The position numbers and the translations under genes are program-made. Below are positions 8,272 through 16,680 of a stretch of DNA of 29,993 bases, piece by piece. The notes beneath the pieces were generated by a model, which saw nothing but the letters and a program-made list of their open reading frames with translations, was not told the DNA's origin and made no database searches. The DNA is from CAYJKB01 sp964370625 (GTDB taxonomy: Bacteria > Bacillota > Clostridia > Oscillospirales > Butyricicoccaceae): positions 1 through 29,993 of the forward strand of contig CAYJKB010000026.1 in the NCBI GenBank assembly GCA_964370625.1, given 5' to 3'. The number at the start of each line of letters is the position of its first letter. Position 1 is the first letter of the stretch.

Positions 8272-8347
8272 AAATATTAAAATATTTCTTTTATTTTGGC
8301 ACATATTAATGTATAATACATATATATAATTTTTGGAGGTATAAAAA

Positions 8348-8824
8348 ATGGATAAATTGCTTTCGCTACTAAATCAAGATGCTAGATTTACAACTAAACA
8401 GCTTGCTGATATGACAGGGATGAGCGAGGAAGATGTCGCCGCCAAAATTCGACAATTAGAAAAAGACGGTGTCATTATCGGATATAAAACTATGATAAAC
8501 TGGGAAAAAACGGATAAAGAAAGTGTAATTGCTATGATTGAAATTAAAACTACACCTCAAAAAGGTATGGGTTTTGATGAAATTGCAAAACGTATTTCTA
8601 AATTTTCACAAGTTGAAAATGTTTTTTTAATGTCAGGAAACTATGATTTGAGTGTTATTATTTCTGGTAAAACAATGAAAGATATAGCTTTCTTTGTATC
8701 AGAACATTTAGCACCAATGGAGGAAGTTCTATCAACTTCAACATCATTTGTTCTTAAAAAATACAAAGAACAAGGCATGGAGTTTGATAAAAAATCCAGA
8801 GATACTAGAGAGGTTTTTATTTAA
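8348..8824 (+). CDS. Lrp/AsnC family transcriptional regulator
   Basis: DNA-binding feast/famine regulator of 158 residues, normal for the family. Residues 1-60 form the winged helix-turn-helix (LLNQDARFTTKQLADMTGMS, then VAAKIRQLEKDGVIIGY). Residues about 60-140 are the ligand-sensing RAM domain, with the GNYDL turn at 97-101. ATG follows TTGGAGGT, a strong ribosome site. A TATAAT at 8312-8317 is a possible -10, but I see no good -35. The gene shares TAATG with the aminotransferase downstream, so the regulator and enzyme are made together, and the regulator plausibly responds to an amino acid that the enzyme handles. The ligand cannot be read from the sequence. Confidence 0.92.
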   Translation: MDKLLSLLNQDARFTTKQLADMTGMSEEDVAAKIRQLEKDGVIIGYKTMINWEKTDKESVIAMIEIKTTPQKGMGFDEIAKRISKFSQVENVFLMSGNYDLSVIISGKTMKDIAFFVSEHLAPMEEVLSTSTSFVLKKYKEQGMEFDKKSRDTREVFI

Positions 8825-9993
8825 TGATAGATTATTCAAAAATTTTGTCTGATAAAGCAAAAAAAGTGCGTCCATCTGGAATACGCAAATTTTTTGATAT
8901 TGTGACAACTATGGAAGATGCAATCTCACTTGGAGTAGGTGAGCCTGATTTTGATACTCCATGGCAAATCCGTCGTGCTGGGATTCGCTCATTAGAACAA
9001 GGGAAAACATTTTATACTTCAAACTGGGGGCTGATAGAGCTTCGTAAGCTTATAGCTTCTTATATGAAGAATAAATTTTCGCTAGAATATGATGTTAATC
9101 GTGAAATTATTGTTACAGTAGGCGGCAGCGAAGCTATTGATAATGCACTTCGTGCAATTTTATCAGATGGCGATGAAGTTATAATTCCAGAACCATCATT
9201 TGTGTGCTATACACCACTTACACTAATGGCAGGTGGTGTGCCTGTTCCGATTGAAACAGTTGCGCAAGATAATTTTGTATTAACACCAGAAAAATTAAAA
9301 GCAGCAATAACTGATAAAACAAAAGTATTGATTTTACCATATCCGAATAATCCAACTGGTGCAATTATGACGAGAGAACAACTTTCTGCAATTGCAGAAG
9401 TTATTCGTGATACTAATATCATTGTTATTTCAGATGAAATATATTCAGAGCTTACTTATAAAGGTAATCATGTATGTTTTGCTGAAATTGAAGGTATGCG
9501 TGAACGAACAATTGTTATTAATGGTTTTTCAAAATCTTTTGCTATGACAGGCTGGAGATTGGGTTATGTAACGGCACCTTATCAAATTTGTGAATGTATA
9601 TGTAAACTTCATCAATTTGGTATAATGTCAGCACCAACTGTAAGCCAATTTGCAGGAATTGAAGCACTTAAATCATGTGATGATGAAATTGCTCGTATGA
9701 GAGATGAATATAATCTTCGCAGAGTTTTCTTGTTGTCCTCTCTTCGCAGAATGGGGCTTGAATGTTTTGAACCAAACGGAGCTTTTTATGTATTCCCATC
9801 AATTAAAAGCACAGGGCTATCTTCGGAAGAATTTTGCGAAAGACTTCTTCGTGAAAAGAAAGTTGCTGTAATTCCTGGCAATGCTTTTGGTGAGAGTGGA
9901 GAAGGATATGTTAGGATTTCTTATTCTTATTCTATGGAACATCTAAAAGAAGCTGTTTTGCGTATGGAAGAATTTTTAAAAGAACTAAAATAG
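8824..9993 (+). CDS. Class I/II PLP-dependent aminotransferase
   Basis: Cytoplasmic pyridoxal-phosphate aminotransferase of fold type I, 389 residues. Visible motifs are GVGEPDFDTP (37-46), PYPNNPTG with Asn176, SDEIYSEL with Asp204, and the Schiff-base lysine in SKSFAMTGWRLGY (Lys237). The arginine in YVRISYS near 367 is the usual carboxylate contact. It belongs to the aspartate/aromatic/alanine aminotransferase group, but the preferred amino acid cannot be decided here, so I give no symbol. ATG at 8824 reuses the last base of the regulator's TAA stop (TAATG), which implies translational coupling. A terminator follows 10 bases after the stop, closing a two-gene unit. Confidence 0.92.
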   Translation: MIDYSKILSDKAKKVRPSGIRKFFDIVTTMEDAISLGVGEPDFDTPWQIRRAGIRSLEQGKTFYTSNWGLIELRKLIASYMKNKFSLEYDVNREIIVTVGGSEAIDNALRAILSDGDEVIIPEPSFVCYTPLTLMAGGVPVPIETVAQDNFVLTPEKLKAAITDKTKVLILPYPNNPTGAIMTREQLSAIAEVIRDTNIIVISDEIYSELTYKGNHVCFAEIEGMRERTIVINGFSKSFAMTGWRLGYVTAPYQICECICKLHQFGIMSAPTVSQFAGIEALKSCDDEIARMRDEYNLRRVFLLSSLRRMGLECFEPNGAFYVFPSIKSTGLSSEEFCERLLREKKVAVIPGNAFGESGEGYVRISYSYSMEHLKEAVLRMEEFLKELK

Positions 9994-10003
9994 AATATTT
10001 TGG

Positions 10004-10040
10004 GGAGGCAGTTCGAATTTGTAACAGCCTCCTTTTTTAT
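10004..10040 (+). terminator. Rho-independent terminator of the Lrp-aminotransferase unit
   Basis: GGAGGC (10004-10009) pairs with GCCTCC (10027-10032). GTT/AAC extends the stem beyond an A-A mismatch, and TTTTTTATTA follows. Confidence 0.8.
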
Positions 10041-10173
10041 TATAGCAAATCAAATGCATTGTTCATTTTCAATAATTTTGCACACTTTTATTGTCTATTA
10101 TGATGATATGTTTTTGACCAATTATAAAAAAATGGTAAAAAAATGATATTATTTTTCCAAAAACGCTAAAAAA

Positions 10174-10206
10174 GTAATATATCATTACAAAAAAATATGT
10201 GATAAT
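10174..10206 (+). promoter_or_regulatory. Inverted repeat and possible extended -10 upstream of the MtaA-like gene
   Basis: GTAATATATCATTAC (10174-10188) is a 5-5-5 inverted repeat. It is followed by TGTGATAAT (10198-10206), an extended -10-like sequence, with the repeat covering the -35 position. The gap from 10041 to 10266 is very AT-rich; I see no riboswitch and no promoter with two good boxes. An operator role is speculative. Confidence 0.25.
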
Positions 10207-10266
10207 TAATACATGATAAACAGTTGAAACACAAAGTTTCGATAATATAAAAAGGAGCAAAAAATT

Positions 10267-11304
10267 ATGAACTCAATTGAAAGAATGACGCTAACGCTAC
10301 AACACAAAGAAGCAGACCACGTGCCTTGTTACCCTCTAATTAACAGTGTATCTCGTAAAACTTTAGGTATTTCTTATGAAGAATGGACTAAAGATGTAGA
10401 TAAATGTGCTGAAAGCATTATCAGAGCAACTGACGAAATCGGTTGTGATGCTATGTGTACTCTAGTTGACTTATCTATCGAAGCTGCTGTATGGGGTCAA
10501 GAACTTCTATACTTTGAAGATAAAGCTGCATGTCCAAACCATGAAAAACATGTAATCAATGATGTTGATGAGTATGAAACGCTTCCAAGAATTGAGTATA
10601 AAGACGCTGAACGTATGGTTGAGCACGTATATCTTGCTAAAAAATTATTTGAAGCACGTGGTCATGAAAAACCAATCGTTGGCTTCATGTTAGGACCTCT
10701 AGCTATCCTTGGTATGCTACGTGGTATGGAAGATTTATTCGTAGATATGTTAACTGACCCTGATGAAGTTAAAAAAGCTCTAGCAACTATTACATATACT
10801 CTAAAAGACTTTGCTCGTGAATTTGTTCGTGCTGGTTGTACTGGTGTAATGTTTGATACACTATTTGCTGCACAATCTATTATGAGAAAAGAAATGTGGG
10901 ATGAATTTGAAGGCCCACTAGTAGAAGAACTAGCTAACATCGTTCGTGAAGAAGGCGGACTTGCTATGGTTCATAACTGTGGTAAAGGTGTATACTTCGA
11001 CGTTCAAATCAAACGTATGAAACCAGCTTTATTCTCATTTAATCTAATCCCTGATGACTGTACTGATATGGCTGATATTAAAGCTAAATATGGTGACAAA
11101 GTAACTCTTATGGGACATATCGATCCAGCTTGGTTATTCCAATCAACTGAAGAAGAACTTCGTGAGCTTTGCCGTAAACAAATTGATACATACAAAAAAG
11201 ATGGTGGTTTCGTGCTTGCTACTGGTTGTGAATACCCAGCTCCGCTTGATTTCACTAAAGCAAAAATCATGGTTGAAGAAGCTCGCAATTACGGAAAATA
11301 CTAA
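10267..11304 (+). CDS. Uroporphyrinogen decarboxylase family protein, MtaA-like (cobamide methyltransferase type)
   Basis: A TIM-barrel protein of the UroD superfamily, 345 residues, starting at ATG with AAGGAG upstream. It carries the zinc signature of methylcobamide:thiol methyltransferases (MtaA/MtbA type): His236-x-Cys238 in MVHNCGK and Cys321 in ATGCEYP. That makes transfer of a methyl group from a corrinoid more likely than true uroporphyrinogen decarboxylation, and there are no other haem genes nearby. In such systems partners are a corrinoid protein and a substrate-specific methyltransferase; neither is in this window. Codon use differs from the neighbours: at least thirteen leucines use CTA, and many C-ending codons (GAC, AAC, TAC, TTC) occur, suggesting strong expression. 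It stands alone between two terminators. Confidence 0.82.
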   Translation: MNSIERMTLTLQHKEADHVPCYPLINSVSRKTLGISYEEWTKDVDKCAESIIRATDEIGCDAMCTLVDLSIEAAVWGQELLYFEDKAACPNHEKHVINDVDEYETLPRIEYKDAERMVEHVYLAKKLFEARGHEKPIVGFMLGPLAILGMLRGMEDLFVDMLTDPDEVKKALATITYTLKDFAREFVRAGCTGVMFDTLFAAQSIMRKEMWDEFEGPLVEELANIVREEGGLAMVHNCGKGVYFDVQIKRMKPALFSFNLIPDDCTDMADIKAKYGDKVTLMGHIDPAWLFQSTEEELRELCRKQIDTYKKDGGFVLATGCEYPAPLDFTKAKIMVEEARNYGKY

Positions 11305-11336
11305 CTCCTATTAATTTAGTCGTTATACATTTAATA

Positions 11337-11372
11337 AAAAAGGTCTGTGTCTTTACACAGGCTTTTTTTATT
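11337..11372 (+). terminator. Rho-independent terminator of the MtaA-like gene
   Basis: AAAAAGGTCTGTGT pairs with ACACAGGCTTTTTTT around a CTTT loop (11351-11354), with two G-U pairs and a long T-tract. This is the strongest terminator in the window, and its flanking A-run may let it work in both directions. Confidence 0.88.
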
Positions 11373-11428
11373 TTATTAAAAATTTTAAGTAATATTACAA
11401 AAAATTCATAAATTTTATAATATACCAT

Positions 11429-11457
11429 TTGCAAAAATATCAAAAATGTATTAGAAT
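11429..11457 (+). promoter_or_regulatory. Sigma-A type promoter of pyrH-frr
   Basis: TTGCAA (11429-11434), a 17-base spacer and TAGAAT (11452-11457), 33 bases before the pyrH start. Confidence 0.65.
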
Positions 11458-11490
11458 ATATAAGTGAAGAATTATTTATGGAGGTGCGAT

Positions 11491-12213
11491 ATGAGTAAAC
11501 CTGTTTACAAGAGGGTGCTTATTAAAATAAGTGGTGAAGCCCTTGCGGGTGAGAAAAAATTTGGACTTAACTTTGACGTTATTGGCCCTGTCTGCGATGT
11601 TATTAAAAAGATCTCTGACATTGGTGTTGAAGTTGGTATTGTTGTTGGTGGAGGAAACTTTTGGCGTGGCGTAAAAGATGGTGGCGACAAAATGGAACGT
11701 TCTCGTGCTGACCATATGGGTATGCTTGCAACTGTTATAAATTCACTTGCATTAGCCGATGCGCTAGAGCAACGTGATGTAAAAGTACGAGTGCAAACAG
11801 CGATTGCTATGAATGAAATAGCAGAGCCATATATTAGAAACAAAGCACATAGTCACCTTGAAAAAGGTAGAGTAATCATTTTTGGCTGTGGCACAGGAAA
11901 TCCATATTTTTCAACTGACACTGCAGCAGTATTACGTGCAGCTGAAATTAATGCTGAAGTTATACTTTTAGCTAAAAATATTGATGGGGTTTACGATTCA
12001 GACCCTGCAACTAATCCATCGGCTTTAAAATTCGATGAACTTACTTATATGGATGTACTAAATCGTGGACTTAAAGTAATGGATACAACTGCGACATCGC
12101 TTTCTATGGATAATCATATTCCGATTTTAGTTTTCGCTTTAGAAGACCCTGAAAATATTTTAAGAGTTGTTTGTGGAGAGAAAATCGGTACAATAGTTAA
12201 GGAGGACAAATAA
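11491..12213 (+). CDS. pyrH: UMP kinase
   Basis: Bacterial UMP kinase of the amino acid kinase fold, phosphorylating UMP to UDP in the cytoplasm; 240 residues, as usual. Motifs seen are KISGEAL near the N terminus (phosphate binding), VVGGGNFWRG, the DHMGMLATVINSLAL helix and TGNPYFSTDTAA. The start at ATG 11491 is fixed by GGAGGTG 4-6 bases upstream; a GTG at 11464 in frame has no ribosome site. It is followed directly by frr with no spacer between stop and start, the usual pyrH-frr pairing, and pyrH carries the frr ribosome site AAGGAGG inside its last codons. Confidence 0.97.
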   Translation: MSKPVYKRVLIKISGEALAGEKKFGLNFDVIGPVCDVIKKISDIGVEVGIVVGGGNFWRGVKDGGDKMERSRADHMGMLATVINSLALADALEQRDVKVRVQTAIAMNEIAEPYIRNKAHSHLEKGRVIIFGCGTGNPYFSTDTAAVLRAAEINAEVILLAKNIDGVYDSDPATNPSALKFDELTYMDVLNRGLKVMDTTATSLSMDNHIPILVFALEDPENILRVVCGEKIGTIVKEDK

Positions 12214-12768
12214 ATGAGAGAACAACATAATCAGGCAAAAGAAAAAATGCAAAAAACTATAGACGTGCTTGCGTCTGAATTTGCAACGGTGCGTGCTGGA
12301 CGTGCATCAGCTACTATACTTGATAAAGTATCAGTTTCATACTATGGCGCTGCAACACCAATTTCACAAGTGGGGAATATTTCATCTCCAGATCCTAAAA
12401 CATTAGTTATTCAACCCTGGGATACTAGTATTTTAAAAGATATTGAAAAAGCTATTCAAACTTCTGATATAGGCATCAACCCACAAAACGATGGTAAGAT
12501 TATTCGTTTAAGCTTCCCGCCGCTAACAGAAGAGCGTCGTCGTGATCTTGTTAAACAAGTTTCAAAATATGGTGAAGATGCTAAAGTTGCAATTAGAAAT
12601 ATTCGTCGTGATTTTATGGATAAATTCAAAGATATGAAGAAAAAATCAGAAATCACAGAAGATGATTTAAAGGATTGTGAAAAAGAATTACAAACTGTAA
12701 CAGATAAATTCACTAAAGAAATAGACACAATGGTAACAGCTAAATCTAAAGAGCTATCAGAAATTTAG
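12214..12768 (+). CDS. frr: Ribosome recycling factor
   Basis: Splits post-termination ribosomes together with EF-G. At 184 residues it is full length. Family motifs include LASEFATVRAGRASATILD, the ISQVGNISSPDPKTLVIQPWD segment of domain II, IRLSFPPLTEERRRDLVKQ and VAIRNIRRD. The long helices of the three-helix bundle are evident at both ends. ATG abuts the pyrH stop codon, with AAGGAGG 8 bases upstream. Confidence 0.97.
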   Translation: MREQHNQAKEKMQKTIDVLASEFATVRAGRASATILDKVSVSYYGAATPISQVGNISSPDPKTLVIQPWDTSILKDIEKAIQTSDIGINPQNDGKIIRLSFPPLTEERRRDLVKQVSKYGEDAKVAIRNIRRDFMDKFKDMKKKSEITEDDLKDCEKELQTVTDKFTKEIDTMVTAKSKELSEI

Positions 12769-12803
12769 TCTATAAACAAATAAGATACTATTAATAGATT
12801 TTA

Positions 12804-12840
12804 GGGCGACTGTACAAGGTCGCCCATATAATTATATTGT
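12804..12840 (+). terminator. Weak hairpin terminator or attenuator after frr
   Basis: GGGCGAC (12804-12810) pairs perfectly with GTCGCCC (12819-12825) around an 8-base loop. The following ATATAATTATATTG is AT-rich but not a clean T-tract, so read-through into uppS is likely. TATAAT at 12852-12857 could be a -10 for uppS, without a good -35. Confidence 0.5.
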
Positions 12841-12888
12841 GTACAATAATATATAATTTCAAAATTAAATAAATTTACGAGGTAAGAA

Positions 12889-13641
12889 ATGGGATTACTT
12901 GACTTATTTAAGAAAAATGCCGATTATGACCTTGATGATATAATCGTTCCGAAGCATATTGCAATAGTTATGGATGGGAATGGTCGCTGGGCAAAGAAAA
13001 GAGGTCTTGCACGAACAGTTGGCCATAAATTTGGTAGTGAAACTTTTAGAAAAATAGCCACTTATGCAAAAGATATTGGCGTTAAATATCTTACGGTTTA
13101 TGCTTTTTCAACAGAAAACTGGAAAAGGCCACAAGAAGAAGTGAAAAAAATAATGGAACTTCTTGAAGAATATTTAGAAGAAGCTGCACAAACAATGCAG
13201 AAAAAAGGTGTTGGCATACGAATTTTAGGCGATTTATCAGCTTTATCTGAAAAATTACAAATAAAAATCGCACAAATCCATAAAATAACTGAAGATATGG
13301 ATGCAAAAATCATAGCAAATCTTTGCGTTAATTATGGTGGACGCAACGAAATTTGTTATGCAATGAAAAAAATAGCAAAACAAATTGAAGACGGAAAATT
13401 ATCTTCGGAAGATATTAACGATGAGTTAATAAGCCGAAATTTATATACTCATGAAATGCCAGATCCAGATCTTGTAATTCGCCCAAGTGGCGAAATTAGA
13501 TTATCAAATTATTTGCTTTGGCAATCTGCTTATTCAGAATTTTACTTTACTGATGTATTGTGGCCTGATTTTGATGAAAAAGAACTCGATACAGCAATTA
13601 TTGAATTTAATAAACGAAACAGAAGATTTGGAGGGGTTTAG
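12889..13641 (+). CDS. uppS: Undecaprenyl diphosphate synthase (cis-isoprenyl transferase)
   Basis: Cytoplasmic/membrane-associated enzyme that adds isopentenyl units to farnesyl diphosphate to form the C55 carrier lipid for cell-wall synthesis. The 250 residues include the catalytic Asp29 in IAIVMDGNGRWA, the TVYAFSTENWKRP segment, NYGGRNEI and the C-terminal signature RPSGEIRLSNYLLWQ...YTDVLWPDF-like region (here FYFTDVLWPDF). ATG follows GAGGT. It heads the lipid/isoprenoid run, with cdsA starting 4 bases after its stop. Confidence 0.97.
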   Translation: MGLLDLFKKNADYDLDDIIVPKHIAIVMDGNGRWAKKRGLARTVGHKFGSETFRKIATYAKDIGVKYLTVYAFSTENWKRPQEEVKKIMELLEEYLEEAAQTMQKKGVGIRILGDLSALSEKLQIKIAQIHKITEDMDAKIIANLCVNYGGRNEICYAMKKIAKQIEDGKLSSEDINDELISRNLYTHEMPDPDLVIRPSGEIRLSNYLLWQSAYSEFYFTDVLWPDFDEKELDTAIIEFNKRNRRFGGV

Positions 13642-13645
13642 CGTT

Positions 13646-14449
13646 ATGGTAACAAGAATTCTAGCAGGAATTATAGCGGGGCTGTTTGCGCTATATGTAA
13701 TTTATCTTGGACCTCCGATGTTGGTTCCAATAATGGTATCAATCGTTTGTGCTTTAGGCACACATGAACTATTAAAAGCATCACTTACAATTAGAACATT
13801 AAGGTTTAAAATAGTTTCTGCAATTTTTTCAGGAAGTTTAGCATTTTTTGTTTATTTTGAAGTATTTCAAATTAGCTTTATTGCGATTGTATTCTTCTTT
13901 ACAGTTTATTTATTTGTAGAATTTTTGGTACATCATAGTACAATGAAATTTGAAGAATTAGCTACATCGTTTTTTGCAGTTATATTTATTCCACTTGCAA
14001 TAACTTCATTAATGCGTATTTATTTTATGCCTTATGGTGAATTTTTAGTATTAATCCCATTATTTACTGCGTGGGGCTCTGATACTTTTGCATTATTTGC
14101 TGGTGTGGCATTTGGGAAACACAAGCTTGCTCCTGAAATTAGCCCTAAAAAGACAATTGAAGGTTCAATCGGTGGAATTTGTGGCGCAGTGTTCTTGATG
14201 ATTGTTTTTGTTTTCATTATGAGAACATATACTGATTTTGAAATAACTATGATAAGTGCCATTGTAATCGGCATAGCAGGTTCTATTTTAGGTCAAATTG
14301 GAGATTTATCATTTTCAACAATAAAACGTCAATATGGAATTAAAGATTATGGAAAAATATTACCTGGTCATGGTGGTGTACTAGATAGATTTGACAGCGT
14401 AATTTTTACAGCACCAGTTGTAGAAATTTTGCTGAATTTAATTAATTAA
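13646..14449 (+). CDS. cdsA: Phosphatidate cytidylyltransferase
   Basis: Integral membrane enzyme that makes CDP-diacylglycerol from phosphatidate and CTP, the branch point of phospholipid synthesis. The 267 residues contain about seven hydrophobic helices. The CDP-alcohol signature near the C terminus is complete: SFSTIKRQYGIKDYGKILPG followed by HGGVLDRFDS. The frame is open back into uppS, but ATG 13646 is preferred because GGAGGGG (13630-13636) lies 9 bases upstream and the first transmembrane segment begins directly after it. Confidence 0.95.
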   Translation: MVTRILAGIIAGLFALYVIYLGPPMLVPIMVSIVCALGTHELLKASLTIRTLRFKIVSAIFSGSLAFFVYFEVFQISFIAIVFFFTVYLFVEFLVHHSTMKFEELATSFFAVIFIPLAITSLMRIYFMPYGEFLVLIPLFTAWGSDTFALFAGVAFGKHKLAPEISPKKTIEGSIGGICGAVFLMIVFVFIMRTYTDFEITMISAIVIGIAGSILGQIGDLSFSTIKRQYGIKDYGKILPGHGGVLDRFDSVIFTAPVVEILLNLIN

Positions 14450-14457
14450 AGGTGTTT

Positions 14458-15600
14458 ATGAAAAAACTTTCGATTTTAGGCTCTACAGGCTCTATTGGAA
14501 CACAAACTTTAGATATTGTTCCAAATATTGGAGCGTCTGTTTGCGCTTTAACAACAAATAAAAATACAATTCTACTTGAAGAACAAGTGAGAAAATTTAA
14601 GCCAACGCTTGCAGTAGCTTATGATGAGCAAGCAGCAAAAGATTTGAAAATTAGACTTGCTGATACAAATGTAAAAGTTGAAACTGGCATTGATGGGTTA
14701 ATTCATGCATCAACTATGGACGATTGTGATATGCTGGTTACAGCTGTTGTTGGTATGATTGGACTTTTGCCTACTCTTTCAGCTATTGAAAAAGGTATAG
14801 ATATCGCACTTGCAAACAAAGAAACACTTGTTTGCGCTGGGCATATTGTTATGCGAAAAGCTCAAGAAAAAAATGTGAATATTTTACCTGTAGACTCTGA
14901 ACATTCAGCAATTTTTCAATCTATGCATGGTCAGGATTTATCAGCAATTAATAAAATCATATTAACAGCTTCTGGTGGGCCATTTTTTGGAAAAACACTT
15001 GAAGAAATTTATAATGCAACAAAAGTTGATGCTTTAAAACATCCTAACTGGGATATGGGAGCAAAAATCAGCATAGATAGTGCAACTATGATGAATAAAG
15101 GGTTAGAATTTATTGAAGCAATGTGGCTTTATGACATAGACCCTTCTAAAATTGATATTGTTGTTCATCGACAAAGCATAATTCATTCATTAGTTGAATA
15201 TAATGATAATTCAATAATAGCGCAATTGAGCACACCAGATATGAGATTGCCAATTCAATATGCAATTACATATCCTAAACGTTTTGAATGTAACATCCCA
15301 AAGCTTAATTTATGGGAAATGTCTAACCTTACGTTTGACAAACCAGATTATAATACATTTAAAGCATTAAAATTAGCTATTTCGGCTGCACATAAAAAAG
15401 GCAATAGTGGGGCTGTTTTAAACGGGGCAAATGAAGTTGCAGTTGAATTATTCTTACAAGATAAAATAAAATTTGGAAATATCCCAGAGCTTGTGTTAGA
15501 AGCTTTAGAAAATGTTTCCTTTAAAGATGACTTTAGTATTGACACTGTTCTTGAAAGTGATAAACTTTCAAGAGAAATAGTGTATTCAAAATTTAAATAA
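14458..15600 (+). CDS. dxr: 1-deoxy-D-xylulose 5-phosphate reductoisomerase
   Basis: Second enzyme of the MEP isoprenoid pathway; converts DXP to MEP with NADPH. The 380 residues carry the Rossmann motif LGSTGSIGTQTLDI at the N terminus, ALANKETLV, the metal/substrate segment PVDSEHSAIFQ, TASGGPF, and HPNWDMGAKISIDSATMMNK. A GTG at 14452 is in frame, but AAAGG sits right in front of ATG 14458, which I choose. Eight bases separate it from cdsA, and its stop is 3 bases before the rseP start. Confidence 0.97.
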   Translation: MKKLSILGSTGSIGTQTLDIVPNIGASVCALTTNKNTILLEEQVRKFKPTLAVAYDEQAAKDLKIRLADTNVKVETGIDGLIHASTMDDCDMLVTAVVGMIGLLPTLSAIEKGIDIALANKETLVCAGHIVMRKAQEKNVNILPVDSEHSAIFQSMHGQDLSAINKIILTASGGPFFGKTLEEIYNATKVDALKHPNWDMGAKISIDSATMMNKGLEFIEAMWLYDIDPSKIDIVVHRQSIIHSLVEYNDNSIIAQLSTPDMRLPIQYAITYPKRFECNIPKLNLWEMSNLTFDKPDYNTFKALKLAISAAHKKGNSGAVLNGANEVAVELFLQDKIKFGNIPELVLEALENVSFKDDFSIDTVLESDKLSREIVYSKFK

Positions 15601-15603
15601 GGA

Positions 15604-16668
15604 GTGATTAATATTTTTACAGGTATTGCGATAGTAGATAATATTATTACAGGCATAATTACAATTTTAGTATTTGGACTTTTAATTGCAATTCATGAAC
15701 TAGGACATTTTATTGCAGCTAAAAAATCAGGTGTTAAAGTAAATCAATTCATGATTGGTATGGGACCTATTCTTTGGAAAAAAGTAAAAGGCGACACTGA
15801 ATATAGCTTAAGATTATTGCCAATCGGTGGTGCGGTTGTGATGGAAGGCGAGGACGCTTATTCAAAAGAAGAGGGAAGTTATGGAAGTGCGAAAGCTTGG
15901 AAACGTGCAATAATTATTGTTGCCGGTGCTATAATGAACTTTGTGCTTGGATTTTTAATTTTAGTTGTTTTAAATATTCCTGGAACATCTTTTGTGACAA
16001 CTACATTAGAAGGATTCCAAGATGAATTTGATTTTGAGAGTGAAGCTGCCCTTATGGTTGGTGACAAAATCCTTGAAATTGATGGTTACAAAATCTTAGT
16101 TTCTCCTGATATCACTATGGCGCTTGATAAATATCCAGCACCACATGATATTTTAATCGAACGTGATGGAGAAAAAATCCTAATTGAAGATTTGCCGATG
16201 GAACGAAAAGAATATACTCTCGAAGATGGAAATACAGCGATGCTTTACGGATTTAACCTATCTGTAAAGGAAATGAACTTTACAGATAAAATCGAACAAG
16301 CGATGATGTTAACATTGAATTATGCTCGTTTAGTTTGGGTGAGTTTAGGCGATTTAATCTCTGGCAACATAGGAATGGAACAAATGTCAGGGCCTGTAGG
16401 TGTAAGCACTGTAATAGGTCAAACAGCACAAGACCCTATTATTTTATGGAATTTAGTTGCATTGATTTCTATTAACTTAGGTATTATGAACTTGCTTCCG
16501 TTACCTGCTTTAGACGGTGGACGCTTAGTATTTATTATCTGGGAAATGATATTTAAAAAACCACTTAATCCAAAATATGAAGGATATGTTCATTTAGTTG
16601 GATTTGCATTGTTAATGATGTTGATGGTGTTTGTTACTTTCAATGATATACGCAATTTATTTTTTTAA
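15604..16668 (+). CDS. rseP: RseP-type site-2 intramembrane metalloprotease
   Basis: Polytopic zinc protease that cleaves transmembrane anti-sigma or signal-peptide remnants within the membrane. The zinc site HELGH is at residues 31-35 inside the first helix, the third ligand lies in NLLPLPALDGGRL near the C terminus, and a PDZ domain occupies about residues 110-200. At 354 residues it is full length. The start is odd: GTG 15604 is the only ordinary start codon before the active site, yet AAGGAG (15599-15604) overlaps it. The codon at the ideal distance from that site is ATT 15613. Translation may restart from the dxr stop at 15598-15600, or use a near-cognate start. Confidence 0.95.
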   Translation: MINIFTGIAIVDNIITGIITILVFGLLIAIHELGHFIAAKKSGVKVNQFMIGMGPILWKKVKGDTEYSLRLLPIGGAVVMEGEDAYSKEEGSYGSAKAWKRAIIIVAGAIMNFVLGFLILVVLNIPGTSFVTTTLEGFQDEFDFESEAALMVGDKILEIDGYKILVSPDITMALDKYPAPHDILIERDGEKILIEDLPMERKEYTLEDGNTAMLYGFNLSVKEMNFTDKIEQAMMLTLNYARLVWVSLGDLISGNIGMEQMSGPVGVSTVIGQTAQDPIILWNLVALISINLGIMNLLPLPALDGGRLVFIIWEMIFKKPLNPKYEGYVHLVGFALLMMLMVFVTFNDIRNLFF

Positions 16669-16680
16669 AGGAAGTTTATA

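Noticed and set aside
10267..11304. True uroporphyrinogen decarboxylase (hemE)
   Set aside because: The His-x-Cys and later Cys zinc ligands match the methyltransferase branch, and no haem genes are nearby.
13487..13645. Longer cdsA reading frame beginning inside uppS
   Set aside because: The 53 extra codons overlap the conserved uppS C terminus and do not resemble CdsA; GGAGGGG before ATG 13646 decides the start.
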